Translations under genes and position numbers: made by a program | DNA from: Aequorivita aquimaris | GTDB taxonomy: Bacteria; Bacteroidota; Bacteroidia; Flavobacteriales; Flavobacteriaceae | Length of the DNA: 64,000 bases | Assembly (NCBI RefSeq): GCF_001573155.1 | Contig: NZ_JRWG01000001.1 | Coordinates: 310,001-374,000, forward strand | Direction of reading: 5' to 3' | The notes under the pieces: model-generated | What the model was told of the DNA's origin: nothing | What the model saw: the letters and a program-made list of their open reading frames with translations, nothing else | The model's database searches: none | Shown here: positions 52,700 to 60,759 of the stretch, in pieces | Layout of the letters: each line of letters starts with the position of its first letter | How positions within the stretch are numbered: the stretch's first letter is position 1

Positions 52700-53542
52700 T
52701 CAGTTCTTTTTGCACAAAATGTTTATTTCCTCTAAAATTCGCGCTTTCCGCTTTTCCGAAACTCCCAAATGGTCGAGATAAAATTGGTCGTCTATCAACT
52801 GTTTGCAAAGCACCACATCGCGACTCAGGAGAAATTGCTTTTCGCGCTGACTGAGCAAGGTGGAAACGGTTACAGGATAAAGCCCCAAACGGTCTATGCG
52901 GTCCTTGATGCCGTTATCTTTCGGGAAATCCCAACTTAAAAGGTAAAGGCCCACACATTTGCCGTAGGTCAAAGCGTCTTCGGTGAATCGGGTATTGGTG
53001 ACCACCCAGCCTTCATTCGGCTTTTCCCCCTTGTTGCCGTCACCGTAATTGTTGAGGATATCACGATAACGGGAATGTATATAGAGCGGCACCTTTACAT
53101 TGCAATTTCGCCCTTCATCACTGTGGAACTTACATTCGGCAACTATATATTGGCCGTTTTTGTGCGCTACCACATCTACCTCGTGGGTTACGCACTTACC
53201 GTTCAAAAATTGGCCCGTCTTTACATCATAACCGCTGTAATATAGGATGGCGCCCACAAACTTCTCAAATGGAAATCCCGTGGGACCCAACTCATAAATT
53301 GCTTTCTTCAACTTGTATTTTGAAGCGTAGCCTTTTTTCTTTTTCTTCAGAAGTGCAAAGGCGCGATTGTAGATTTCCTTGGTTGAAATACCCTGGTAAA
53401 GCTCATCGCGGACGTTATTGGCTATTTCGTTGACCAAGGCTTCCTCTGCGCCGCTTTTCCGAAGGGAGTTTTTCAGTTTTTCAATTGAAAATATGGCCCG
53501 TTCACCCGAATGCTTTATTACTTCAATGGCATTGTTCTTCAT
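52700..53542 (-). CDS. ATP-cone domain fused to a Mrr-like nuclease domain
   Basis: The 280-residue protein starts with an ATP-cone (VIKHSGERAIFSIEKLKNSL to about residue 85), the allosteric nucleotide-binding module of ribonucleotide reductases and NrdR. Next comes a PD-(D/E)xK nuclease-like domain: THEVDVVAHKNGQYIVAECK (about residues 126-145) has the spaced Asp, Glu and Lys of the active site. The C-terminal 60 residues are helical. It lies 9 bp after a universal stress gene and 3 bp before the beta-CASP RNase. A nucleotide-gated nuclease is suggested; function unknown. Confidence 0.78.
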   Translation of the reverse strand: MKNNAIEVIKHSGERAIFSIEKLKNSLRKSGAEEALVNEIANNVRDELYQGISTKEIYNRAFALLKKKKKGYASKYKLKKAIYELGPTGFPFEKFVGAILYYSGYDVKTGQFLNGKCVTHEVDVVAHKNGQYIVAECKFHSDEGRNCNVKVPLYIHSRYRDILNNYGDGNKGEKPNEGWVVTNTRFTEDALTYGKCVGLYLLSWDFPKDNGIKDRIDRLGLYPVTVSTLLSQREKQFLLSRDVVLCKQLIDDQFYLDHLGVSEKRKARILEEINILCKKN

Positions 53543-53550
53543 AATTAAGG

Positions 53551-54402
53551 TTAGTTTCTGGTATCGTGGAGTGCTAGGATGGGTACTTTGGAGTGGACGC
53601 CGAGACTTTTAACCAACGGATTTGAAAAAACACTGCCAAAGAACCAGTGTTTTCTATTCACAAATGCTATCATCCCGCTATTTTGCTGGTCTGCGAAGGA
53701 CAGCACGCCCTCCTTTACGCCCTTATGTTCAAGCCAGTGGTAGGTATATTTTACTTCGCTGAAATGATTTTCCAATTCCTTCCGATTGTTCCTTTGCCTT
53801 TCCGAAAGGTCCTTCTCCTTGCCAATGTGAAGGATTTGGATTTCTGAATTTCCGAGCTGTGCAATCTTCACAAAGGTTTTCATTTCCCGCTTGTTAAAAT
53901 GGGTCTTAAAGTTGGTGGGAAAAACGATGCTACCTATCTTTTTATAGGAAACATTGGCGGGCACGGCAAGTACGGCACAGCCTCTGATGTTTTCCATTAC
54001 GTTTACGGAGTTTCGGCCGTAGGCTACCTTCGTATCATCTGTTATACCGCGGGTTCCCATAACGATAAGGTCTATTTTATCGCGCATTACCTTTTCTTCC
54101 AACAACTCGATAAGGGTTCCAAATTTGTGGTCGAAATAAATGGTATGTTTAGGATTGTCTGCCAATAAGCCCACCTTCTTTTTCAACCATTCCATTCTTT
54201 CGCCCGAAAGCCTTGCCGCCCTGTCATAATCAGCCGGTTCGGGTTCAGGAAACAATACGTTGCCCTTGGCCGAACGCGCTAAAAAATAGGAATGGAAAAT
54301 GTGAAACGTACAATCTTCCTCCGCAAAAAGCTCGAACGCATAAACAATGGCATTGAAGGCACTTTTTGAATAATCGGTAGGGATTAAAACTTGCTTTTGC
54401 AT
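53551..54402 (-). CDS. Universal stress protein, tandem UspA domains
   Basis: The 283-residue protein from ATG 54402 begins QVLIPTDYSKSAFNAIVYA. The first-domain ATP signature is MGTRGITDDTKVAYGRNS, where the final Ser/Thr of G-2x-G-9x-GS is Arg, so nucleotide binding may be altered. A second degenerate domain follows, with RKHWFFGSVFSNPLVKSLG near the end, nearly the same as in the next gene. It is the fourth of four tandem universal stress genes in one operon. Confidence 0.86.
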   Translation of the reverse strand: MQKQVLIPTDYSKSAFNAIVYAFELFAEEDCTFHIFHSYFLARSAKGNVLFPEPEPADYDRAARLSGERMEWLKKKVGLLADNPKHTIYFDHKFGTLIELLEEKVMRDKIDLIVMGTRGITDDTKVAYGRNSVNVMENIRGCAVLAVPANVSYKKIGSIVFPTNFKTHFNKREMKTFVKIAQLGNSEIQILHIGKEKDLSERQRNNRKELENHFSEVKYTYHWLEHKGVKEGVLSFADQQNSGMIAFVNRKHWFFGSVFSNPLVKSLGVHSKVPILALHDTRN

Positions 54403-54446
54403 AACCAACTTTTTTGTTTTGATTCACATTAAATTTTTATAAGGAC

Positions 54447-55298
54447 TCAATTTCTCAAATCGTGCATTGCCAACAACGGTACATTAGCGTGCTTTCCGAG
54501 TTCTTTGACCATAGGGTTGGAAAAAACACTCCCAAAGAAATTGTGCTTTTTGTTCACAATGGCAATCATCTCGCTCTGTCGGCTCTGTACAAAACAGCGC
54601 ACCCCGTCGTTTATGTCAACGTCGTAGAGCGTATGGTGGGTAAAACTGGCGGCTTCCAAAATTTTCTCCAGCAACACCTTATTTTCCTGCTGGGCTTTGG
54701 TCAAGCCTTTATTGTTCTGAATATGTAAGATACGGATTGGGGAATTGGTACAGCGCGAAATATCTACCAAAGTGGCCAGTTCCCTCTCTTTATAGTGCGT
54801 TCTAAAACTTGTGGGGAAGACAATTTCATTCGGGTCCTTGAACAACACATTTGAAGGAATGGCGAGTACCGGGCAATTCCTGATTTTTTCCATCGCATTT
54901 ACCGCATTGCTGCCCAAAATCACGGTCTTATTGTCCGTTTCGCCCTGGGTTCCCATAATTACCAATTCTATGTCCTGTTTTTCAACCGTTTTCTTCATTA
55001 CGTCGAAAAAGGAACCAAATTCGCTTAAATAATGAAAGCTGTGGCTGTCATTTTCTTCGTAAAAAGCCATTTGCACCTTTAGTTTCTCCATATTTTTCTC
55101 CGAAGCTTCCCGAACTTTTTGCAGGGCTTCTTCCGTAGGCTCGGGGCTCAAAAGGTTCTCTTTTGAATACCCGGAAAGATAATAGGTGTGCAGCAGAAAA
55201 AATTCCGCAGGTTCCCTTTTATAGAGCTCCATGGCATATTTTATGGCGTTCCAGGCGTTTCTTGAAAAATCTGTGGGTATCAATATTCGCTTTTTCAT
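54447..55298 (-). CDS. Universal stress protein, tandem UspA domains
   Basis: The 283-residue protein begins KKRILIPTDFSRNAWNAIKYA, with ATP signature MGTQGETDNKTVILGSNA complete (about residues 119-136). The C-terminal segment KKHNFFGSVFSNPMVKELG is close to that of the downstream gene, so the two are recent duplicates. Gaps are 12 bp from the upstream gene and 44 bp to the next start. Confidence 0.88.
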   Translation of the reverse strand: MKKRILIPTDFSRNAWNAIKYAMELYKREPAEFFLLHTYYLSGYSKENLLSPEPTEEALQKVREASEKNMEKLKVQMAFYEENDSHSFHYLSEFGSFFDVMKKTVEKQDIELVIMGTQGETDNKTVILGSNAVNAMEKIRNCPVLAIPSNVLFKDPNEIVFPTSFRTHYKERELATLVDISRCTNSPIRILHIQNNKGLTKAQQENKVLLEKILEAASFTHHTLYDVDINDGVRCFVQSRQSEMIAIVNKKHNFFGSVFSNPMVKELGKHANVPLLAMHDLRN

Positions 55299-55309
55299 CT
55301 TCTGAAATT

Positions 55310-56158
55310 TTAATTTTTAATAGGAATTACCAACGTTGGAACGTGAGTATGCTTCCCTACCCTACTTACAACAGGTTCCCTAAAAAGTTTCTTTAGGAAA
55401 GCGTGCTTGTGGTACACGAGGGCCAATAAATCCATATTCCGTCCATCAATAAAGTTATGAAGGGTTTTTGAGATATTATCCTTTTTCGGAATAAAATGGA
55501 ACTCGGTATCATATTCCGTAAGGTCATTTTTATAATGTTCCAGATTTTGCTGCTGCAGCACGTTCAAATCTCCTTCCGCACCTACGTGGACCACGTGCAA
55601 ATTTGAATTGTACTGTCGCACCAACCGAACGATGGGCCGCAGTTTTGAAAGTTGGTAAAAATCGTTAAAGTCCGTTGCAAACGCAATGTTTGTGGGGATT
55701 ACGTAATCCACTTCGCGCGGAACAATGAGCAACGGGCAACCTTCCAACGATTTGGTGATTTTTACCGTTGTGCTCCCCACGAGTACATCCTCGGCACCCG
55801 TGCGGCCCTTGCTGCCCATAACCACGAGGTCTATTCCTTCGGTGGAAACCAATTTATTGATGGTTTTTGACAGGGTTGCCGGCGTGGAAATCACTTCAAA
55901 TTTGTGTGCAACTTTGGAAGAATCCAGTTTTATTTGATGCACCAATTGCTGGCCGTCCTCATCAGATTGTCGATACAATTTTTCAATTATATTTTCAGAA
56001 CGGCCTATGTCTACACGGCTCGTTAGCTTCCCCACTTCTTCCCCAAAAGAATGGAGAATGGTTATTTGCAGTGCTTCATCGCTAAAAAGTTTTGTGGCAT
56101 AAAACAAGGCCGCATAGGCGTTTTTGGAGAAATCGGTTGGAACGAGGATTTTTTTCAT
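55310..56158 (-). CDS. Universal stress protein, tandem UspA domains
   Basis: The 282-residue protein from ATG 56158 begins KKILVPTDFSKNAYAALFYA and carries a complete ATP signature, MGSKGRTGAEDVLVGSTT (about residues 117-134). The second domain ends HKHAFLKKLFREPVVSRVG and PTLVIP. It is the second gene of the operon, 22 bp after the first, and less similar to its neighbours than they are to each other. Confidence 0.87.
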   Translation of the reverse strand: MKKILVPTDFSKNAYAALFYATKLFSDEALQITILHSFGEEVGKLTSRVDIGRSENIIEKLYRQSDEDGQQLVHQIKLDSSKVAHKFEVISTPATLSKTINKLVSTEGIDLVVMGSKGRTGAEDVLVGSTTVKITKSLEGCPLLIVPREVDYVIPTNIAFATDFNDFYQLSKLRPIVRLVRQYNSNLHVVHVGAEGDLNVLQQQNLEHYKNDLTEYDTEFHFIPKKDNISKTLHNFIDGRNMDLLALVYHKHAFLKKLFREPVVSRVGKHTHVPTLVIPIKN

Positions 56159-56180
56159 TGTCAATATGTATTTAAAAGGT

Positions 56181-57026
56181 TTATCTCGGTAAATTTTGAA
56201 GTACTAGAAAGGGGATGTCAATTTTCAACCCAATCTTTTCAATGGTTGACTGGTAAAGTATGTTTTCCAGATAGGAATGGCGCGTATTGACCATCACCAG
56301 CATATCTATGGGATTTTCAATTATGAAAGTGTTGATGGCTTTGGTAACATTTGTCCCGCCTTTTTGATGGAAATTTATTTGGTTGTCGCAGAAGGCCGCT
56401 TCCAAAAATTTCCTGTTATCCTGCTGTCGCAAGGAAAGGGTTGGAAATGTTGAAACGTAGAGAAAATCTACTTTGGTAGCGAAGCATTTTGCAATGGTGC
56501 TCACCAGTTTCAGTTCGCGGCGTTTGTAGGGCAACAAATAATCTGTAGGAAACAACAAGTTTTTAGGATGCACATCGCCATAAACGGCAGGAATGGCGAG
56601 CACGGGGCATTTCACATATTTTATTACCTGCAGCGTGTTGCTACCGAAGGTTATTTTTTTATCGGCGGTTTCACCTTTGGTGCCCATAACCACCACATCT
56701 ATATTCTCCTTCTCCACCCAATCGTTTACCGAATCCACCAACAGGCCAAATTCGGCAATGGTATGCAAAGTATGCTTTGGATTCGGGGAAAAGCTGAGAA
56801 TCTGTTTACGGGTTTCCTCAAGATTTTCCTTTGCTTTTTGAAGCGCTTTTTCCTGCAGTTCCTCAAAAACAGCATCGGCCAAGCGGGCCTTGTCTTCATA
56901 CACCGAATCGGAAAAAGCGTGGAGCAAATATATCTCGGTGGGGCCGTGCTTAAATAGCTCAGTAGCGTATTTAATGGCGTTCATTGCATTATCCGAAAAG
57001 TCTGTGGGAATCAATATTTTTCGCAT
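56181..57026 (-). CDS. Universal stress protein, tandem UspA domains, first of operon
   Basis: The 281-residue protein begins RKILIPTDFSDNAMNAIKYA with signature MGTKGETADKKITFGSNT (complete). ATG 57026 is chosen since the in-frame codons before it (to 57095) run through the regulatory dyad and -7 element. It heads the operon of four universal stress genes, the ATP-cone nuclease and the beta-CASP RNase. Confidence 0.88.
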   Translation of the reverse strand: MRKILIPTDFSDNAMNAIKYATELFKHGPTEIYLLHAFSDSVYEDKARLADAVFEELQEKALQKAKENLEETRKQILSFSPNPKHTLHTIAEFGLLVDSVNDWVEKENIDVVVMGTKGETADKKITFGSNTLQVIKYVKCPVLAIPAVYGDVHPKNLLFPTDYLLPYKRRELKLVSTIAKCFATKVDFLYVSTFPTLSLRQQDNRKFLEAAFCDNQINFHQKGGTNVTKAINTFIIENPIDMLVMVNTRHSYLENILYQSTIEKIGLKIDIPFLVLQNLPR

Positions 57027-57051
57027 GGCGGTTTGTTTTTGAATGATTACG

Positions 57052-57094
57052 TAAATATAACCATTACAGTACAGTAAAACTATGATAAATATCA
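57052..57094 (-). promoter_or_regulatory. Crp/Fnr-type box plus -7 element, universal-stress operon promoter
   Basis: On the minus strand TGATATTTATCA (57094-57083) is followed after exactly 23 bp by TATATTTA (57059-57052), one base from TAnnTTTG. The ATG at 57026 is 25 bp downstream. The dyad is the one also found at hemN and norC. Confidence 0.7.
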
Positions 57095-57168
57095 ATCAAC
57101 AGCCTGATTTTTAAGGAATCCTTAAGAGTGCGCAAGCCGTTTATTTCGTAATTTAAAATTAAAAAGCT

Positions 57169-57393
57169 ATGAAACTTTCCGCTATCACATATCTCGTACT
57201 AACAACATTCGTGCTCGTTACGGTCGCAATTTTTGCGGCTATGGATTTTCCGTTCGGGTGGGTATTTTATTTGACCGTTTTGGGCCAAGCGCTTTTAATC
57301 TTCTCGGTCTTTAAGGTTTTAAGAGACAGCTATACCACCGATAAAACCTTTAAGGATTTTTATGAAGACCATCCTATTGGCCAAGAGGAATGA
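57169..57393 (+). CDS. Small two-helix membrane protein
   Basis: The 74-residue protein has two hydrophobic helices (about residues 4-24, TYLVLTTFVLVTVAIFAAMD, and 29-49) and an acidic tail ending PIGQEE. I recognise no named family. It is divergent from the universal-stress operon and convergent with the next stress gene. No clear -7 element with a dyad was found for it. Confidence 0.65.
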   Translation: MKLSAITYLVLTTFVLVTVAIFAAMDFPFGWVFYLTVLGQALLIFSVFKVLRDSYTTDKTFKDFYEDHPIGQEE

Positions 57394-57428
57394 TTTGGTA
57401 TTCAGTATTTTGAATTTTGAATTTCAAC

Positions 57429-58268
57429 TCACTCGTGGAGCACCAAAAAAGGCACATTCACCGAATAGCTCACCGATTTTACGGCAGGCCGCAACAGTAA
57501 CCGCTGGATAAGGTTTAAGTTTTTTGCCACGATGGAAACAAGACTGATATCCCAAGTCTCCACAAAATCCTGTATGCCTATTTCCAAGTCTTTATTTTCC
57601 ACAAAATGGAAGCTGTGCTTTTTATCCTTGAAAAAGTAATGCAAAAACCCCTTGTTGTCGGTCTGTGCCGCGGTAAGCCCCGTATTTTGGGCTTTAATAT
57701 GAAGCACCCTCAGCGGCGAACGATGCAGATCCAACGTCTCTGAAAGTCTAGTGATTATTTTGTTACGATAAATGCAGTTGTAATCGGTTAAAAAGGCGAT
57801 GTTTTTAATGCCGTTAAACTTGGCGTTTTCGGGAATCACGAGAATGGGACATTTCACCTTGGTAATCACATCGCAGGTATTGCTGCCCATTTCCCCGCCA
57901 TTAATTTTAGTAGTTCCCTTGGTGCCCATCAAAATATAATCGATTTCCTTTTCAATTACATTTTTTCTAATGGCCTCTAGCAAGTTAAGGTTTTCGTGAA
58001 GGGGGAAAAAGCTATGGGCTGGGTTTTGGGAACGGATTTGGTATTTCCGTATTTCTTCCCGCAACGTGGCAGAAGTGCTTTGAACCGTCTGCATTTCAGT
58101 ATCAAAGTCAGAAAAAAGCTCCTGTTCCTCTTCCTTAGTACTTGTATGTGTATGCGAAACATGAAGGATATAAAAATTCACCGCAACATCGGAAAAATAT
58201 GCAAGTGCATACGCAATGGCGTTCTGTGCATTTTCTGAAAAATCCGTCGGGATTAGTATATTCATCAT
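57429..58268 (-). CDS. Universal stress protein, tandem UspA domains
   Basis: The 279-residue protein (start at one of two adjacent ATGs, 58268 or 58265) begins NILIPTDFSENAQNAIAYALAYF and has the signature MGTKGTTKINGGEMGSNT. The second domain is degenerate and ends FLVLHE, like the copy at 41470. It is a single gene with its own Fnr-type promoter. Confidence 0.88.
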   Translation of the reverse strand: MMNILIPTDFSENAQNAIAYALAYFSDVAVNFYILHVSHTHTSTKEEEQELFSDFDTEMQTVQSTSATLREEIRKYQIRSQNPAHSFFPLHENLNLLEAIRKNVIEKEIDYILMGTKGTTKINGGEMGSNTCDVITKVKCPILVIPENAKFNGIKNIAFLTDYNCIYRNKIITRLSETLDLHRSPLRVLHIKAQNTGLTAAQTDNKGFLHYFFKDKKHSFHFVENKDLEIGIQDFVETWDISLVSIVAKNLNLIQRLLLRPAVKSVSYSVNVPFLVLHE

Positions 58269-58287
58269 AGCATCATAATCTTACAGA

Positions 58288-58330
58288 CAAAAATATCTTT
58301 ATGGGTCGGGACAGAAAATGATAAAAATCA
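58288..58330 (-). promoter_or_regulatory. Crp/Fnr-type box plus -7 element, universal stress gene promoter
   Basis: On the minus strand TGATTTTTATCA (58330-58319) is followed after exactly 23 bp by TATTTTTG (58295-58288), a perfect TAnnTTTG. The first ATG at 58268 is 19 bp downstream. Confidence 0.75.
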
Positions 58331-58356
58331 GCTTTGGGAAAAAAGAGCTCGGAGTC

Positions 58357-59409
58357 TCAATCTATATCGCGCAGACTTTCCAAATCTACAATGCGGATGT
58401 CGCGGCCCTCAATTTCAATGATGCCATCTTTCTTAAAATCTGAAAGGGTCCTGATAAGGCTTTCCGTAGCAATCCCGGCAGTAGTGGCGAGGTCGTTCCT
58501 TGAAATTCGGAGCGGCGCCTCAGGCTTTTTATCCATAATCTCCACAAATTGAAGAATGGTGCTCGCCGTCTTTTTCCTGACTGAACTGTAGGCCATTTTA
58601 ACCAATTGCTGCTTTATCTCGGAAAGGTTATCGGTCAAAAGATTCATCAATTCCAAGGAAACATCTTGACTTTTCTTGAGAATATCGCGCACATAGGTTT
58701 TTGAAATTCCCACAACCTCGGTTTCTTCCACGGCAGTGGCGGTCTCGTTATAGGGAATGTTATCGTCAAAGGAAGTGAAGCCTAAAAAGTCATCGGCTTT
58801 GTAGAGTCCCGTAATAAGTTCCTTTGCATTGGCATCCATCGTATGTGTTTTTACTACGCCTTTCAAAATTAGGAACATACTGTTTGAGTGGTCGCCTTTT
58901 CGGTAAATTGTTTCTCCCTTTTTATAGTTGGACACTTCGCCTTCATCACAAAAAAAGTTCTTTAGCTGGTTTAGGTTTTGGGGGTTTTCATCGTCCTCGG
59001 CATTGTCCTTTTCCTTATTGCTTTCGCGCATGGCCAGAATACTTGCCTTGGCCAACCTGCTTTCAATGGCGCTCAGCAATTCCTGCTCGTCAAAGGGTTT
59101 GGTGAGGTAATCGTCCGCGCCCATGTCCATGCCCTTGCGTATTTCCTTATGCTCCGTTTTTGCGGATAGAAAGATAAAGGGAATATGTTTCGTTTTTTCT
59201 TCCGAAGCAACACTCTCAAGCACACCGTAGCCATCAATTTCCGGCATCATTATGTCGCAAATAATAATGTTCGGGTTTTCGCTTTTAGCCTTTTGAATGC
59301 CAATTTTGCCGTTTGGCGCCGTAAAAACCTTGTATCCGGAAAGCTCCAAAAGTTCGGCGGTGTTTTCTCTTAATGCAGTGTCGTCTTCAATAAGAAGTAT
59401 TGTCTTCAT
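58357..59409 (-). CDS. Response regulator: receiver fused to Crp/Fnr-type output
   Basis: The 350-residue regulator has a receiver domain (residues 1-120; acidic pair ED9-10, phosphorylation site Asp52 in CDIMMPEIDG, Lys104 in LTKPF). A linker to about 145 and a cyclic-nucleotide-type beta-roll (150-260) follow, and then a Crp helix-turn-helix (300-335). The recognition helix has Glu316 and Arg320 spaced as Glu209 and Arg213 of FNR; Ser212 of FNR is Ile here. Only two Cys are present (51 and 154), so an FNR-type Fe-S cluster is excluded. It starts 1 bp after the kinase stop. It is the likely activator of the TGAY-N4-RTCA promoters; that link is inference. Confidence 0.9.
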   Translation of the reverse strand: MKTILLIEDDTALRENTAELLELSGYKVFTAPNGKIGIQKAKSENPNIIICDIMMPEIDGYGVLESVASEEKTKHIPFIFLSAKTEHKEIRKGMDMGADDYLTKPFDEQELLSAIESRLAKASILAMRESNKEKDNAEDDENPQNLNQLKNFFCDEGEVSNYKKGETIYRKGDHSNSMFLILKGVVKTHTMDANAKELITGLYKADDFLGFTSFDDNIPYNETATAVEETEVVGISKTYVRDILKKSQDVSLELMNLLTDNLSEIKQQLVKMAYSSVRKKTASTILQFVEIMDKKPEAPLRISRNDLATTAGIATESLIRTLSDFKKDGIIEIEGRDIRIVDLESLRDID

Positions 59410-59410
59410 A

Positions 59411-60646
59411 TTATTCGGTAGTGTTTTTGTTGGGGAAAGTAATGGTAAACGTGCTGCCCTTGCCCTCCTCGCTTTCAAAGATAATGGTGCCGCCGAGACT
59501 TTCCAAGTGGCTTTTCACGATGTTCAGGCCAATGCCGGTGCCTTGGTCCAGCAACGCATTTTCAGCCCTAAAATATCTGTTGAAAATATATTTCTGCTCC
59601 TTTTCGGGAATGCCCATGCCCTCATCACTAATCTTTATGGTGAGCGCCTCCTTTTCCTTTATAACTTCCACATCAATCAAAGTGTGCGCAGGCGAATATT
59701 TTATGGCGTTGTTTATAAGATTGGTAAGCGATAGCTCAAGGATTTTTTCATCAAAATTAACCGAGATATCATCAATATTCTGCGGATAATTTATTCGCTG
59801 GCCTTCCTTTAAGAGCATGTTTGCGTTGTAGATTACCTCGTTCACCACTTTGCTCAGCGGGAAGGTATCAAATTTATAAGTGGCCTTCCCTGATTCCAGA
59901 CGTTCAATGGAAAGGAAGTCATTCAAAATATTATTCAAGTATTTAACTTTACTCTGGATGGTTTTTAAGTGCTTTTCACGCTTGTCCTGTTGATCGGTTT
60001 CGGTGTATTTTCCCGCAAGGGTAGCCGAGGTAAGAATGCCGCTCAACGGCGTTTTAAATTCGTGGGAAACCAAGGATAGGAATTTCGTTTTCAATTCGTT
60101 CAGCTCCCGCTCCTTGCGCAGTGATTCCAGAATTTTGTATTCCGCCTCCTTGCGTTTGGCCACTTCTTCCTTTAGTTCTTTGATGGTCTGTTTCAGTTCC
60201 TTTGTGCGGGCCTCAACTTTTTGCTCCAATTGCATGTTGAGCTCAATAATTTCCCGCTCCTGGCCTTTGCGCACGGAAATATCGGTTACCAGCGCCATCA
60301 CGTATTTGCTCCCGTAAATCTCAAACGGGTTAAGCCCTGCCTCCACGGGAAAAACGCTGCCATCTTTGCGCCGTCCGTACAGGTCGCGCCCGTGGCCCAT
60401 TTGGCGCGGGTCGCTTTTTTCCAGGTATTCTTCCACTTGTTGGGTATGGCTGTGCCTGTATTCCCGCGGAATCAACAGATTGATATTCTCGCCCAAAAGC
60501 TCTTTGGGGCCATAGCCAAACATGCGGTCGGCAGCCTCATTGGAGGTTACTATTTCCTGCTTTTCGTTAACGATGACTATGCCTTCGGAAATGGCTTCGG
60601 AAAGAATCCTAAAAATATTTCCCTTTTTTTCCTCAAATACTTTCAC
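59411..60646 (-). CDS. PAS-domain histidine kinase, FixL-like
   Basis: The 411-residue soluble kinase has a PAS domain (about 8-125), a coiled coil (128-185), HisKA with phosphorylated His195 in SHEFKTPL, and a HATPase domain (N box NLINNAIKYSP, G boxes DEGMGIPE and GTGIGL). The PAS domain contains YRHSH (His65, His67), aligned with the RHEH of FixL whose second His binds haem, and GRDLYGRRKDGS, in which Arg87 aligns with the FixL signalling Arg. These residues occur also in some non-haem PAS domains, so haem is a hypothesis. No membrane helix is present. The start codon is GTG 60646. Confidence 0.9.
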   Translation of the reverse strand: MKVFEEKKGNIFRILSEAISEGIVIVNEKQEIVTSNEAADRMFGYGPKELLGENINLLIPREYRHSHTQQVEEYLEKSDPRQMGHGRDLYGRRKDGSVFPVEAGLNPFEIYGSKYVMALVTDISVRKGQEREIIELNMQLEQKVEARTKELKQTIKELKEEVAKRKEAEYKILESLRKERELNELKTKFLSLVSHEFKTPLSGILTSATLAGKYTETDQQDKREKHLKTIQSKVKYLNNILNDFLSIERLESGKATYKFDTFPLSKVVNEVIYNANMLLKEGQRINYPQNIDDISVNFDEKILELSLTNLINNAIKYSPAHTLIDVEVIKEKEALTIKISDEGMGIPEKEQKYIFNRYFRAENALLDQGTGIGLNIVKSHLESLGGTIIFESEEGKGSTFTITFPNKNTTE

Positions 60647-60684
60647 GACGCTAAAATACGCAAATTAAACAGTTTTGGAATAAC

Positions 60685-60727
60685 TGATTTATATCATAGA
60701 TTAATACAGCTTGGTCTTCTATTTTTA
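60685..60727 (+). promoter_or_regulatory. Crp/Fnr-type box plus -7 element, TerB-like gene promoter
   Basis: TGATTTATATCA (60685-60696) is followed after exactly 23 bp by TATTTTTA (60720-60727), one base from TAnnTTTG. ATG 60760 follows 32 bp on. The box also lies 38 bp upstream of the divergent kinase gene, where it could give autoregulation. Confidence 0.65.
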
Positions 60728-60759
60728 CCCTCTAAAACAACCTTGAAAAATTTAATCCT

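Noticed and set aside
60646-60696. The 60685 dyad activating the kinase gene
   Set aside because: On the minus strand no -7 element lies at 23 bp, so class II activation is not supported; repression or no role remains possible.
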